Source of the DNA: an uncultured Verrucomicrobia subdivision 3 bacterium
GTDB lineage: Bacteria > Verrucomicrobiota > Verrucomicrobiia > Limisphaerales > UBA11358
Direction: 5' to 3'
DNA: 64,000 bases
Assembly: GCA_903922735.1 (NCBI GenBank)
Contig: CAIXUZ010000049.1
Location: forward strand, 19,439-83,438
How positions within the stretch are numbered: position 1 is the stretch's first letter; each line of letters opens with the position of its first letter. The position numbers and the translations under genes were made by a program. This document shows, one piece after another, positions 27,309-39,411 of this stretch. The notes below the pieces were generated by a model that was given only the letters and a program-made list of their open reading frames with translations, did no database searches and was not told the origin of the DNA.

Positions 27309-28415
27309 TCACGCCGGCTGGGGCGCTGCCGGAGGCGGGCGATTTTCGAAGTTGAGGATGAAATGGTCGCGTTGGTCAAATATATCGTCCCAATTCGGGT
27401 CCGGATCGACATTCTTGTGAACCTGCCGTTCGTCCACGCGCGGCTCCGGCACGGTGGGCAGATAATCCACCACATACGGGCCGGGAATATGGTCGAGAAA
27501 GGAAAATTTTGTGCCCGGCCCGTGGCCCTTGGCCGTTTCCGAATCCCGGATCAGATGCGCCACCCGATGCCACGTCAGGCGGGAGGACATTTCCGGCTGG
27601 GGCGGCGGCAGCGGCACCTTGCGCTCCCATTTCTCATACGCCTCAAACATCCATTTGGCCGGCAGCCAGTGGCGGATGCGGGGAACGGCACAGGTTGGTC
27701 CGTAATGCACGTTGAAGGCCAGCGGCGGCAACTGCCGCTCGAGCGAATTCATCTCGTGGATGGTCAGGCAGGTGGTCAGGACGATTTCGTTGTCCTCCAG
27801 TTCGAACGGAAAGGCGAGAATGGATTCATTATACGGCAGGATGAACGCCAGGCCCGGCCCGACCGGCAGCGCGATGATGGGCGAACCGAAGATGACCAGC
27901 AGCAGCCACGAGAGGTGCTCCCCCACCCGGTTCGGCACCCGCGCCGTGAACCGCTGGAGCAGATGGTCCGTGAAGGCAATCTGCCGCCCCGAGATGCGGA
28001 CTTCCTCAAAAAAATCCCCGCCGCCGTAAAACTTGAACCGGTGCAGCGCCCCGCGCCGCGTTTCCCGCGTGAGCTGCTGCACGATCGCCGGCCGCGTCAC
28101 CAGATCGTAATCCGGCAGCGCCTGCAAGTGCAGGCCGTCCGTGCGGGCGGCGTTGAACAGGTTGCAATACAACAGCGCCGCGTGCCGGAGCATCTGCTTG
28201 TGAAAACCGTCCCCGCGCCGATCCGTGCGGGCGATGTAATCCGGCAGCGCATTGCGGAACTCCAGGTTCAGCGCCCGGTACAGCAGCGGCAGTTGCTCCG
28301 TGTGCGGAAAGAGGGAAACCTTGCCGTGCCGTTCCTCCACCACCTCGAAATTCGGGCGGAACGCAGACGCAAAAGGCACATGCTTGGGCGACGGGTTCAC
28401 GGGACGCCCCAGCAT
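27309..28415 (-). CDS. Hypothetical protein, 368 aa
   Basis: I start at the ATG at 28415 because the upstream 59 codons of the track ORF come from a dispersed repeat (28503-28542). The protein begins 'MLGRPVNPSPKHVPFASAFR' and has an even, charged composition. It has one possible hydrophobic segment, 'HLSWLLLVIFGSPIIALPVG' (about 185-205), and no motif that I recognise. It ends in a Pro-rich tail, 'NFENRPPPAAPQPA'. Its lone minus-strand position downstream of the CII-like gene region and the surrounding repeats suggest accessory DNA. Codon usage looks normal for the window. Function unknown. Confidence 0.65.
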   Translation of the reverse strand: MLGRPVNPSPKHVPFASAFRPNFEVVEERHGKVSLFPHTEQLPLLYRALNLEFRNALPDYIARTDRRGDGFHKQMLRHAALLYCNLFNAARTDGLHLQALPDYDLVTRPAIVQQLTRETRRGALHRFKFYGGGDFFEEVRISGRQIAFTDHLLQRFTARVPNRVGEHLSWLLLVIFGSPIIALPVGPGLAFILPYNESILAFPFELEDNEIVLTTCLTIHEMNSLERQLPPLAFNVHYGPTCAVPRIRHWLPAKWMFEAYEKWERKVPLPPPQPEMSSRLTWHRVAHLIRDSETAKGHGPGTKFSFLDHIPGPYVVDYLPTVPEPRVDERQVHKNVDPDPNWDDIFDQRDHFILNFENRPPPAAPQPA

Positions 28416-28502
28416 AAGACGGAACCGGCGAAAATGACAAGCGCGGGCGAAAGCGGTTCTATTTTCCGCCAGCCGCCGCGCCGGGGGGAAAGTTGGTGGG
28501 AC

Positions 28503-28542
28503 GACCGTCCTCACCCCGGCCCTCTCCTCCGAGGAGAGGGGG
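28503..28542. repeat. Dispersed repeat copy (inverted orientation)
   Basis: CCTCACCCCGGCCCTCTCC followed by a short palindromic GAGGAGAGGG. The reverse complement matches copies at 25164-25201 and 59441-59478. It overlaps the false 5' extension of the 27309-28415 gene. Confidence 0.75.
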
Positions 28543-28859
28543 AAACGGTTGCCGCCTCTGGACGATACCCGCGACGGGATTGACGATAACAACTTCCGAA
28601 TGAGGCCAAACGTGAAACGTGAAATCCTCTCCTGGGGGAGAGACTTTTGTTGGTTGGGAAAGCAACAAAAGGAATTCGGCAGATCGGATCAAGGTTTTTC
28701 GGCGTTGAATGTTTCCCCGTTTCCCAGTCGGCAGCGGCCGGTGGGGAGTCAAATATCACCCGAAAACTATTTTGAGGGTTGGACCGCCATTGTCCCACCC
28801 CCTCCGCCATGATGGAGGCGTTAATGACCGTTTAAACTATCATTGAGAAAGGATTAATC
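28543..28859. other. Intergenic, promoter region of the CII-like gene
   Basis: The stretch holds a second partial CTCTCCTGGGGGAGAG palindrome near 28625, and AGAAAGGA eight bases before the ATG at 28860. I found no gene in it. Confidence 0.45.
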
Positions 28860-29297
28860 ATGAAAGCCAACGAGGTGTTGCGGAAGTTCTTCAAGAAGCA
28901 TGGCACCAAAAAGCTCGCGGGGACGCTGGGGCTCTCGGAGCCGTTCCTCTACAAGTGGTGTCAGCCGGACGGCGGCAAGGCGTCGGGCGGCTGGAATCCG
29001 CTGGAGCGCGTGGCGGCGCTGACGGCGGCGACGGGCGATGAGGCGTTGCTGGATCATCTCTGCGAACAGGCGGGCGGGCGCTTTGTGCGGTCGGCGGAAA
29101 TGCCCACGCTCCTGCGCCGCTGGTGGACGCAACTGAAGGCGGAAATGGAAGCGCTGCTAAAAACGGAAGGCGGAAAACGGAAAGCGGAAGCTGCCTTGGA
29201 ACCGGCGGGAGATTTACAATGCCAACCGGGAGGTTTTAGGTGCCGGCATCGTTTGCCCGGCGGGCGGTGCGGTTTCAGGGAGGCGCAACGGAATTAA
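28860..29297 (+). CDS. CII-like phage regulatory protein family member
   Basis: The 145-residue protein has a clear Shine-Dalgarno (AGAAAGGA) before its ATG. The first ~90 residues resemble the phage regulatory CII-like family: 'KLAGTLGLSEPFLYKWCQP' (a helix-turn-helix-like segment), 'WNPLERVAALTAATGD' and 'LLDHLCEQAGGRFV'. The last 35 residues (after 'KAEAALEPAG') are low complexity and could be a frameshifted or unrelated tail. It likely binds DNA. Its presence beside repeats and a lone repeat protein suggests phage-derived accessory DNA, but no other phage genes are visible. Confidence 0.72.
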   Translation: MKANEVLRKFFKKHGTKKLAGTLGLSEPFLYKWCQPDGGKASGGWNPLERVAALTAATGDEALLDHLCEQAGGRFVRSAEMPTLLRRWWTQLKAEMEALLKTEGGKRKAEAALEPAGDLQCQPGGFRCRHRLPGGRCGFREAQRN

Positions 29298-29371
29298 TCG
29301 CCAAGGCCGGCCGGAAGCCGAGCGGACATGGTGGGCGGGTCAAATGCCCGCCGGAGATTTGGGGCGGGTGG

Positions 29372-30844
29372 TCAGGCTTGGCGCCACTCAGCCAGTTGTT
29401 TTTCCCAGCGATGATTAAGGGCGACGAGCTGCGCGTGAAAACTACTGGCCGAGGAGATCGGTTTCATGGGCAACAACCAGCGGAAGCCAATCTCAGCAAG
29501 CCGGGCGCAAAGGTCCGGTGCCAATTGTCGGTATTTATGCCGGCGGCGCTGCGTATAAACCCAGTGGCCCAGGGAAGGATCTGGCGGATAATCGTAGGGG
29601 ACATGACAGTGGCCGTGAGCGGCTTTGAAGGCGATGAGTTTGGCCCAGTTCACTTCCCATCGTTCCCGGCCGATGAGTTGAATATCCCAGTCAAAGCCGA
29701 TTGCTTCCAGACGCTGGCGGCGATCCGGGCGGAGGCGCTGGAGCCGGGCGTCGCGTCGCTGCCGGATAACCCAGGCCCCCAACTGTTGCAAAGGGATATG
29801 ATGGCGCGGAACCCGGCAATGGCCGTGCTGTTTTTTGTATTCGACCAACTCCGCCAGTTTTGCGTCCCACTGCCGGTCCAGCGCAGCCAGGTGTTGCTGG
29901 AAGGAGGCGATGAGGGCGTCGCGCCGGTAGCGGTTGTCCCACTTGAAGCCGATTTGTTCCAAGCGAGCGATGCGGTCCGGCTTGAGTTTGCCGTGATTGC
30001 GAAAGCTGCGCTGATTGGACACCCAGTGGGCGAAGAGCGGGTCTTCGGGCCAATGGCCGTGAACATCGCAGTGGCCGAAGCGGGCCTTGAAGTCAACGAG
30101 CTGGGCAAAGCGCTTCTCCCAACCAGAAAACTGCAACTGGTGTCCCGTCCAGTCAAAGCCGATTTCATCCAAACGCTGGCGCTGTTCCGGCGAGAGCTGG
30201 TGGTGCCGGGATTTTACCCGCTGGCGAATCATCCATTTGTGCAGGCGGCCAGCGTAGCCATCCTTTTTTCCAACCCGGCAATGCCCCTGTTGATTTTTGA
30301 AAGCGACGAGGTTGGCAAACTGGGCGTTCCACAGGGCATCACGAGCGGTGATCCGGCCTCGAAGGGATGGCATCGGAGCCGCCTGACCAAGGAGAGGATG
30401 CCAGCGGAAACCCAGTTGATCGAGCCGGTCAACGCGGTCCTGAAGAAGCCGTTTCTGATTGCGAAAACTGCGCTGGTTGGAAACCCAATGGGCGAAGCAT
30501 CGGTCTTCGGGCCAATGGCTGGGAACATCGCAGTGAGCATACTTTTTTTTGAAAGCCACGAGCTGGGTAAAGCGCTTCTCCCAACGCTGTTCGTTGGACA
30601 TAATAGGACTGGACGGAGAGCGGGGTTGGACCTGAGCGAATACGCCCAAAACATCAAGCCGGCGGATTTGTTCAGGACTCAATCGGCCGACCACCCAGGC
30701 AAGACGCTGCTGCATCAGCCAATACGAGAGGCTGTCCGGGCGCGGATTGTGCGGGACGTCACAATGATGGTGAAAACGGAAAAAAATGCACAGCCTTCTA
30801 AACATCTTTTTCCATGACAGTGGAATCGACCGGTTCGCTTGCAT
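29372..30844 (-). CDS. Helicase-associated (HA) domain repeat protein without a helicase
   Basis: The 490-residue protein is made of about six tandem HA-domain repeats (the PF03457-like module). The pattern W...F..L..FK...GHC.V......L..W...QR......L...R...L..IGF.W recurs starting near residues 20, 86, 170, 243, 328 and 403. Clear examples are 'LVDFKARFGHCDVHGHWPED' and 'AKLIAFKAAHGHCHVPYDYP'. Such modules usually follow a DEAD/DEAH helicase core, but no helicase motif is present here. The plus-strand ORF at 29240-30817 is its shadow. Role unknown; nucleic-acid binding is a reasonable guess. Confidence 0.82.
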   Translation of the reverse strand: MQANRSIPLSWKKMFRRLCIFFRFHHHCDVPHNPRPDSLSYWLMQQRLAWVVGRLSPEQIRRLDVLGVFAQVQPRSPSSPIMSNEQRWEKRFTQLVAFKKKYAHCDVPSHWPEDRCFAHWVSNQRSFRNQKRLLQDRVDRLDQLGFRWHPLLGQAAPMPSLRGRITARDALWNAQFANLVAFKNQQGHCRVGKKDGYAGRLHKWMIRQRVKSRHHQLSPEQRQRLDEIGFDWTGHQLQFSGWEKRFAQLVDFKARFGHCDVHGHWPEDPLFAHWVSNQRSFRNHGKLKPDRIARLEQIGFKWDNRYRRDALIASFQQHLAALDRQWDAKLAELVEYKKQHGHCRVPRHHIPLQQLGAWVIRQRRDARLQRLRPDRRQRLEAIGFDWDIQLIGRERWEVNWAKLIAFKAAHGHCHVPYDYPPDPSLGHWVYTQRRRHKYRQLAPDLCARLAEIGFRWLLPMKPISSASSFHAQLVALNHRWEKQLAEWRQA

Positions 30845-31155
30845 ACGATAGCGCGGGAGACTGAAAATCAGCTTAACGCCGGCAGTATGACTAAGAATGA
30901 CTAAAATTGCGAAATGAACAACGGAAATTGCCCAGCCGTCCGCACCGGTTGCATCCGCCTCAAACGGCGGTCAGCCCATTGCCAACCAGTACGACCCGCA
31001 GATTTAACCCAGATCGGGTTTTCCACAACCAACGCTGCACCTTTGCCAAAATAGGGCAAGTCTCACCCCCTTTGGGCGGCTAGATTGTCTCCGCAATGAC
31101 CGCGCCGGACAATCCGGCCGGACATTCAAGCCAACCAACCACCAACGACATTTTT
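30845..31155. other. Intergenic upstream of nifJ
   Basis: This 310-bp stretch precedes the nifJ start. It probably carries the nifJ promoter. Nothing specific was identified; a short AACCCAGATCGGGTTTTCC dyad lies near 31005-31024. Confidence 0.4.
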
Positions 31156-34764
<3,609 letters not shown>

Positions 34765-34787
34765 TCAACACTTAACGAAATAAAATT

Positions 34788-35786
34788 ATGGATCTCACCA
34801 CCAATTATCTCGGCCTGAAACTGCGTACGCCGCTGGTTGTCTCAGCCTCGCCGCTGTCGGAAGACATTGACAACCTCAAGCGCATGGAAGATGCCGGCGC
34901 GTCGGCCGTGGTCCTGTATTCGCTGTTCGAAGAACAGTTGCGCCAGGACCGGCTGGAGATGCATCAACGACTGGAGCACGGCACGGAAAGTTTTGCCGAA
35001 GCGCTCTCGTATTTCCCGGAGCCGGACGAATTCAAACTCGGCCCGGAGGAATATCTGAAGCACATCGCCGCCGCCAAAAAAGCGACGCGCCTGCCCATCA
35101 TCGCGAGCCTCAACGGCTCGTCCGTCGGCGGCTGGACAGAATACGCCAAGAAAATTCAGCAAGCCGGTGCGGATGCGCTGGAGCTGAACATCTATTACAT
35201 CCCGACGGACATGAACCTCACCGGCACGGAAGTGGAGATGACCTATCTCGACATCCTGAAATCCGTGAAGGCGAATGTCTCCATTCCCGTGGCGGTCAAG
35301 CTGAGTCCGTTCTTCAGCAACTTTGCCAACATGGCGAAGCGGCTGGACCAGGCGGGCGCGAATGGACTGGTGCTGTTCAACCGATTTTACCAGCCGGACA
35401 TCGAACTGGAATCGCTGGAGGTGAAGCCGAACATCCTGTTGAGCACGCCGATGGCCATGCGCCTGCCGTTGCGCTGGATCGCGCTGCTGCATGGCCGGGT
35501 GAACGCCAGCCTGGCCGCCACCAGCGGCATCCATCGCGCGTCGGATGCGCTGAAAATGCTGATGGTGGGCGCGGATGTGACCATGCTTTGCTCCACCCTG
35601 CTCCGCCACGGCATCCCGCAAATCACCGCCATCGAACGCGAACTGACGGCGTGGCTGACCGAGCATGAATACGAATCGGTCAGCCAGCTGAAAGGCAGTT
35701 TGAGCCAGAAGAAATGCCCTGAACCGGCGGCTTTTGAACGGGCGCAATACATGAAAGCGCTGACCGGCTACACCGCGGAGCGTTGA
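34788..35786 (+). CDS. Dihydroorotate dehydrogenase-like FMN protein linked to PFOR
   Basis: This 332-residue FMN-type TIM barrel is related to class 1 dihydroorotate dehydrogenase: '[20 protein letters not shown]' at the N-terminus, '[20 protein letters not shown]', '[14 protein letters not shown]' and '[13 protein letters not shown]'. It ends with a C-terminal '[22 protein letters not shown]' region. Pyrimidine genes are absent, whereas it is co-transcribed with nifJ (23-bp gap) and ends in a strong terminator. In related genomes such proteins accompany PFOR, to my knowledge without a proven role. I infer a PFOR-associated redox role instead of orotate synthesis. Confidence 0.85.
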   Translation: MDLTTNYLGLKLRTPLVVSASPLSEDIDNLKRMEDAGASAVVLYSLFEEQLRQDRLEMHQRLEHGTESFAEALSYFPEPDEFKLGPEEYLKHIAAAKKATRLPIIASLNGSSVGGWTEYAKKIQQAGADALELNIYYIPTDMNLTGTEVEMTYLDILKSVKANVSIPVAVKLSPFFSNFANMAKRLDQAGANGLVLFNRFYQPDIELESLEVKPNILLSTPMAMRLPLRWIALLHGRVNASLAATSGIHRASDALKMLMVGADVTMLCSTLLRHGIPQITAIERELTAWLTEHEYESVSQLKGSLSQKKCPEPAAFERAQYMKALTGYTAER

Positions 35787-35812
35787 AAAGAAGGCATATT
35801 TACCAAACAAAA

Positions 35813-35843
35813 AACCAGACTCCCAGCGGAGTCTGGTTTTTTA
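35813..35843. terminator. Bidirectional terminator between converging operons
   Basis: CCAGACTCC and GGAGTCTGG are perfect complements around a CAGC loop, followed by TTTTTTATT on the plus strand and preceded by an A-run that serves the minus strand. It separates the nifJ operon from the hydrogenase operon. Confidence 0.9.
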
Positions 35844-35856
35844 TTGAAAATATTTT

Positions 35857-36771
35857 TTAGAACACTTCCGTGCGGAGACCGGTCACTTGACGGACGGTTT
35901 GCGCGATTTGAGAAAGCACCCGTAACGGCAGATGACCGCATTCGGCATTGATGCCAGGCCGGGCGGCGGAATAGATTTGCACCAGTGAAATCTGGGCGCC
36001 GCCGGCTTTGAGTTCTTTCAAGCGCAACGCATATTCATTGATTTCTTCAAACGGCGGCTCTTCCCCGTGGATGGCGGGAAACAAACTTTGGATGACCACC
36101 GGGCGCAGACGGCCGACGAGCAAAATATTGGCCAGAATTTTTTCCAACGGCACGTTGGGACTGTTGACCAAATCGATAAAGCCCTGCGTCCCGCCGTCGA
36201 GCTTGATCCAGATTTCATCCGACTTGGTCAGATGTTCGAGCCCGCGCAGAATCAGCGGCTGGTCCAGACCGGTTCCGTTCGTGATCAAAACAATTTTAAA
36301 AAATCCGCCCAAGGCGCGCACCCGCACCACCGCTTCGACGGCTTCAACAAAATCCGGCGCCAGCGTCGGCTCGCCATCGCCACTCAAGGCCACCTGGCGC
36401 AGCCGGAGCAATTCGGACGGCAGGGAATGAAACCACGGACGCTCGACCAGATGCCCCGTCTGAACGCAGGCAAGGGTTTTGCGCAACTCCATGGCCATGA
36501 CATCGACATCCAGTTTACTTTCACGGGATGGCGGGCGACGGTCCACCTCACAGTAGTTGCATTTGAAGTTGCAATATTTGTCGGGGTTCATGTTAACCCC
36601 CACCGACAAGCCGCCAGCCCGGGAAGAAATCACGGCATAAACAAACCGGTTCCCAAGAAAATCCCGGGGGCGATCAAAGGCAGTTTCCCGCGACGCAACA
36701 TGAAAAGAACCATTGGTCTTTTTCCGGTCGGCCGTTTCAACATTCAAGGCATGCGTTGATAACTGCGTCAT
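35857..36771 (-). CDS. Radical SAM protein at the end of the hydrogenase operon
   Basis: The 304-residue protein has the cluster motif CNFKCNYC, preceded by 'NMNPDKY' (full motif C-x3-C-x2-C), 'LSGDGEPTLAPDF' (a GE-type SAM contact) and 'VLITNGTGLDQPLILRGL'. The C-terminus lacks extra Cys clusters. It resembles the Fe-S oxidoreductase COG0731-like group. It lies 131 bp downstream of hypE in the same direction and may be transcribed with the hyp genes. A role in hydrogenase maturation is possible, though none is established. The [NiFe] cofactor pathway needs no radical SAM enzyme. Confidence 0.85.
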   Translation of the reverse strand: MTQLSTHALNVETADRKKTNGSFHVASRETAFDRPRDFLGNRFVYAVISSRAGGLSVGVNMNPDKYCNFKCNYCEVDRRPPSRESKLDVDVMAMELRKTLACVQTGHLVERPWFHSLPSELLRLRQVALSGDGEPTLAPDFVEAVEAVVRVRALGGFFKIVLITNGTGLDQPLILRGLEHLTKSDEIWIKLDGGTQGFIDLVNSPNVPLEKILANILLVGRLRPVVIQSLFPAIHGEEPPFEEINEYALRLKELKAGGAQISLVQIYSAARPGINAECGHLPLRVLSQIAQTVRQVTGLRTEVF

Positions 36772-36902
36772 AAATCCGCCCTAAAACTAAGCCCGAAACC
36801 CGCATCAAACCACACCCTGATTGCTCAACTTGAGACAATTTTTGCGGCCGTTAAAAGACATTTTACTGACGACAATAAGCGATCGCCGACCCGAAATAAA
36901 AA

Positions 36903-37946
36903 TCAGCAAATGCGCGGCAACTGCTCGCCGCTCGGCATATCGAGGATCCGGCTCACGCCCAGCTCGCTCTTGAGCGTCACCAGCGGCGCGGATTTTTCCA
37001 CGACGCGGCCAATGAGCGATGCCTGCGCGGCAACCTCGGTGCCGCGCAATATTTGCAGCGCGCGCGCCGCATCCGGCGCGGCAACAAACGCCACGAACCG
37101 GCCTTCGTTGGCAACGTGCAACGGATCCAGGCCCAGCAGCTCGCAAGCGGCGTGAACATCTTCACGCACCGGGATGAGTTTCGATTCAACGGCAATTTTC
37201 ACCCCGGCCGACTCAGCAATTTCGTTCAATGCGCTGGCCAACCCACCACGGGTCAAATCACGCAAACAGTGGATTTCAATGCCGCTTTGCAGCAGCTCAA
37301 GGACCGGCACGTGAACCGGCGCGGAATCGCTTTCAATGGTCGTGTCAAATTGCAGACCTTCGCGCACGGCCATGATCGCCATGCCATGCCGACCGAGATC
37401 ACCGCTCACGATCACCGCGTCGCCCGGCCGGACATTTTGCGGGGAAATATTTTGTTCGTGTTCAATGACGCCGATTCCCGTCGTATTGATGAACAGTCCG
37501 TCGCCCTTGCCCTTGTCCACGACTTTCGTGTCACCCGTGACGATTTGCACCCGGCATTGATTCGCCGCGTCGCGCATCGAACACACCACGCGCCACAGCG
37601 TTTCCATCGGCAGCCCTTCCTCGATGATGAAGCCGCAACTCAAATACAGGGGGCGCGCGCCGCTCATCGCCAGATCGTTCACGGTGCCGTGAATGGCCAT
37701 GGAACCAATATCGCCGCCAGGGAAAAAGATGGGGCGCACAACGTAAGAATCCGTTGTCATCGCCAGCCGCCCCGGCGGCACGGTGAACTGCGCCGAATCA
37801 TGCCGCGTATCGAGAATCGGATTGCTGAACGCCCGGCCGAAAACTTCTTCGAGCAACCGGTGCATCAGCGTGCCGCCACCGCCGTGCGCCATCAGGACGT
37901 GCGGATACCGGGAGATGGGAATTGGACAAATGGGATTGAACTCCAT
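36903..37946 (-). CDS. hypE: Hydrogenase maturation carbamoyl dehydratase HypE
   Basis: HypE converts the carbamoyl group delivered by HypF to a thiocyanate on its C-terminal Cys and passes cyanide to iron on HypCD. The protein ends in the diagnostic PRIC motif ('GEQLPRIC'). '[20 protein letters not shown]' and '[13 protein letters not shown]' are conserved ATP-binding segments. I start at the ATG at 37946; the track start adds seven residues. It has 347 residues, normal length. An inverted repeat, not a promoter I can identify, separates it from hypD. Confidence 0.96.
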   Translation of the reverse strand: MEFNPICPIPISRYPHVLMAHGGGGTLMHRLLEEVFGRAFSNPILDTRHDSAQFTVPPGRLAMTTDSYVVRPIFFPGGDIGSMAIHGTVNDLAMSGARPLYLSCGFIIEEGLPMETLWRVVCSMRDAANQCRVQIVTGDTKVVDKGKGDGLFINTTGIGVIEHEQNISPQNVRPGDAVIVSGDLGRHGMAIMAVREGLQFDTTIESDSAPVHVPVLELLQSGIEIHCLRDLTRGGLASALNEIAESAGVKIAVESKLIPVREDVHAACELLGLDPLHVANEGRFVAFVAAPDAARALQILRGTEVAAQASLIGRVVEKSAPLVTLKSELGVSRILDMPSGEQLPRIC

Positions 37947-37964
37947 AAAAGTCAAAAATGAAAA

Positions 37965-38041
37965 CATTCAACATTCAACGCCCAACACCCAACAACCTGG
38001 CGATATGCAGCTTTTGATCGATCGAAGTTGAATGCTGAATG
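37965..38041. repeat. 15-bp inverted repeat between hypD and hypE
   Basis: CATTCAACATTCAAC (37965-37979) pairs with GTTGAATGCTGAATG (38027-38041) with one mismatch. A hairpin here could slow or process the mRNA between hypD and hypE. The ATTCAAC motif is a common dispersed repeat in this kind of genome, by my recollection. Confidence 0.6.
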
Positions 38042-38063
38042 TTGAGTGTTTTTCACAGTTGGA

Positions 38064-39152
38064 TCAGTTATGCCGGCGATACCGGTAATACGCCGCGCAC
38101 GCGCCTTCGCTGGAAACCATCGTCGCGCCGAGCGGATGTTCCGGCGTGCATTTCGCGCCGAACGCCGGGCATTCATGCGGCTTCAGCAAACCTTGTAAAA
38201 TCAAGCCGGACTTGCACTCCGCCGGTTCATCCACGTGCCGATCAGCCAGGCCAAATCGCTGCTCCGCGTCAAACGCCGCATACTCGCCAGCCAAGCCGAG
38301 GCCGCTCTGGGGAATTTCGCCGACGCCGCGCCATTTACGAGGAACGACCTGAAAAACTTTTTTCATCAACGCCTGCGCGGGCAGGTTGCCGGCGCGGCAG
38401 ACGGAGCGGGAGTATTGATTCTCCACTTCCGCCTGACCGGATTCCAGTTGCTGCACGACCATCAGGATCCCATGCAGAATGTCCAGCGGCTCGAAACCGG
38501 CGACAACGATCGGCACGCGATATTTTTTCACGAGGGGGAAATACTCCTCGTAGCCCATCACCGTGCAGACGTGGCCGGCAGCGAGAAACGCCTGCACCCG
38601 GCAGTCCGGCGACGACATCAAGGCTTCAATTGCGGGCGGCACCAGGACGTGCGAAATCAGCATCGAAAAATTCTTCAGCTTTTTCTGCGCCGCCTGATAC
38701 CCCGCCATCGCGGTCGCCGGAGCGGTGGTTTCAAAGCCAACACCGAAGAAAACGACTTCGCGCGCCGGATTTTCCTCCGCCAGTTTTACGGCATCCAGCG
38801 GCGAATAAACAATGCGCACGTCACCGCCCCGGGCTTTTACGGAAAGCAAATCCGTGGTGCTGCCCGGCACGCGCAGCATGTCGCCGAACGACGTAAATAT
38901 CACCTGGGGCCGGGCGGCGATTTCCAGCGCCTTGTCAATCATCTCCAGCGGCGTCACGCAGACCGGACACCCCGGCCCGTGAATCAGTTCGATTTGCTTC
39001 GGCAGCAGCTCATCGATGCCAAATTTGACGATGGCGTGCGTCTGCCCACCACAAACTTCCATGATCGTCCACGGCTTGGTCGTAAGGCGACGGATTTCCA
39101 GCGCGAACTTCTGCGCTAGATCCGCGTCGCGGTATTCGTCGAGAAATTTCAC
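38064..39152 (-). CDS. hypD: Hydrogenase formation protein HypD
   Basis: HypD is the [4Fe-4S] scaffold that assembles Fe(CN)2CO together with HypC. Signature segments are '[15 protein letters not shown]', '[16 protein letters not shown]' and '[15 protein letters not shown]'. The C-terminal cluster region has '[20 protein letters not shown]' and nearby cysteines. At 362 residues it is full length. It lies 2 bp from hypC, a typical coupled pair. Confidence 0.97.
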   Translation of the reverse strand: MKFLDEYRDADLAQKFALEIRRLTTKPWTIMEVCGGQTHAIVKFGIDELLPKQIELIHGPGCPVCVTPLEMIDKALEIAARPQVIFTSFGDMLRVPGSTTDLLSVKARGGDVRIVYSPLDAVKLAEENPAREVVFFGVGFETTAPATAMAGYQAAQKKLKNFSMLISHVLVPPAIEALMSSPDCRVQAFLAAGHVCTVMGYEEYFPLVKKYRVPIVVAGFEPLDILHGILMVVQQLESGQAEVENQYSRSVCRAGNLPAQALMKKVFQVVPRKWRGVGEIPQSGLGLAGEYAAFDAEQRFGLADRHVDEPAECKSGLILQGLLKPHECPAFGAKCTPEHPLGATMVSSEGACAAYYRYRRHN

Positions 39153-39154
39153 GA

Positions 39155-39406
39155 CTAAACTCGCTCCTCCAGTTCGCCGAGCTCGCCGATCTGTTTCAAA
39201 TATTCAAAAACTTTTTGCGCCTCAGCCTCATCCACCTTGCTCAAGGCGAAACCGACGTGAACGATGACGTAATCGCCGATCCGCACCTCCGGCACGTAGG
39301 CAAGGCTCGCCAATTTGATGACGCCGGAGAAATCAATCTTGCCCATGCGCGTCAGCGCGTCGTCACCGCTGATGCTCACGACTTTTCCAGGAATGGCCAG
39401 GCACAT
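39155..39406 (-). CDS. hypC: Hydrogenase maturation chaperone HypC
   Basis: This 83-residue protein starts with the invariant MCLAIPGKV, whose Cys2 binds the iron precursor. It holds the '[17 protein letters not shown]' segment typical of the family. It shuttles the Fe(CN)2CO unit between HypD and the hydrogenase large subunit. It lies between hypF (5-bp gap) and hypD (2-bp gap). Confidence 0.97.
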   Translation of the reverse strand: MCLAIPGKVVSISGDDALTRMGKIDFSGVIKLASLAYVPEVRIGDYVIVHVGFALSKVDEAEAQKVFEYLKQIGELGELEERV

Positions 39407-39411
39407 ATAAT

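Noticed and set aside
27249-28583. 444-aa plus ORF opposite the 368-aa hypothetical protein
   Set aside because: Both strands are open. The minus frame has the more protein-like composition, whereas the plus frame is Arg/Gln/His-rich like other shadows here. Moderate certainty.
29240-30817. 525-aa plus ORF opposite the HA-domain protein
   Set aside because: The minus strand shows regular HA-domain repeats with conserved Trp, Gly-His-Cys and IGF.W patterns; the plus frame only mirrors the repeat.
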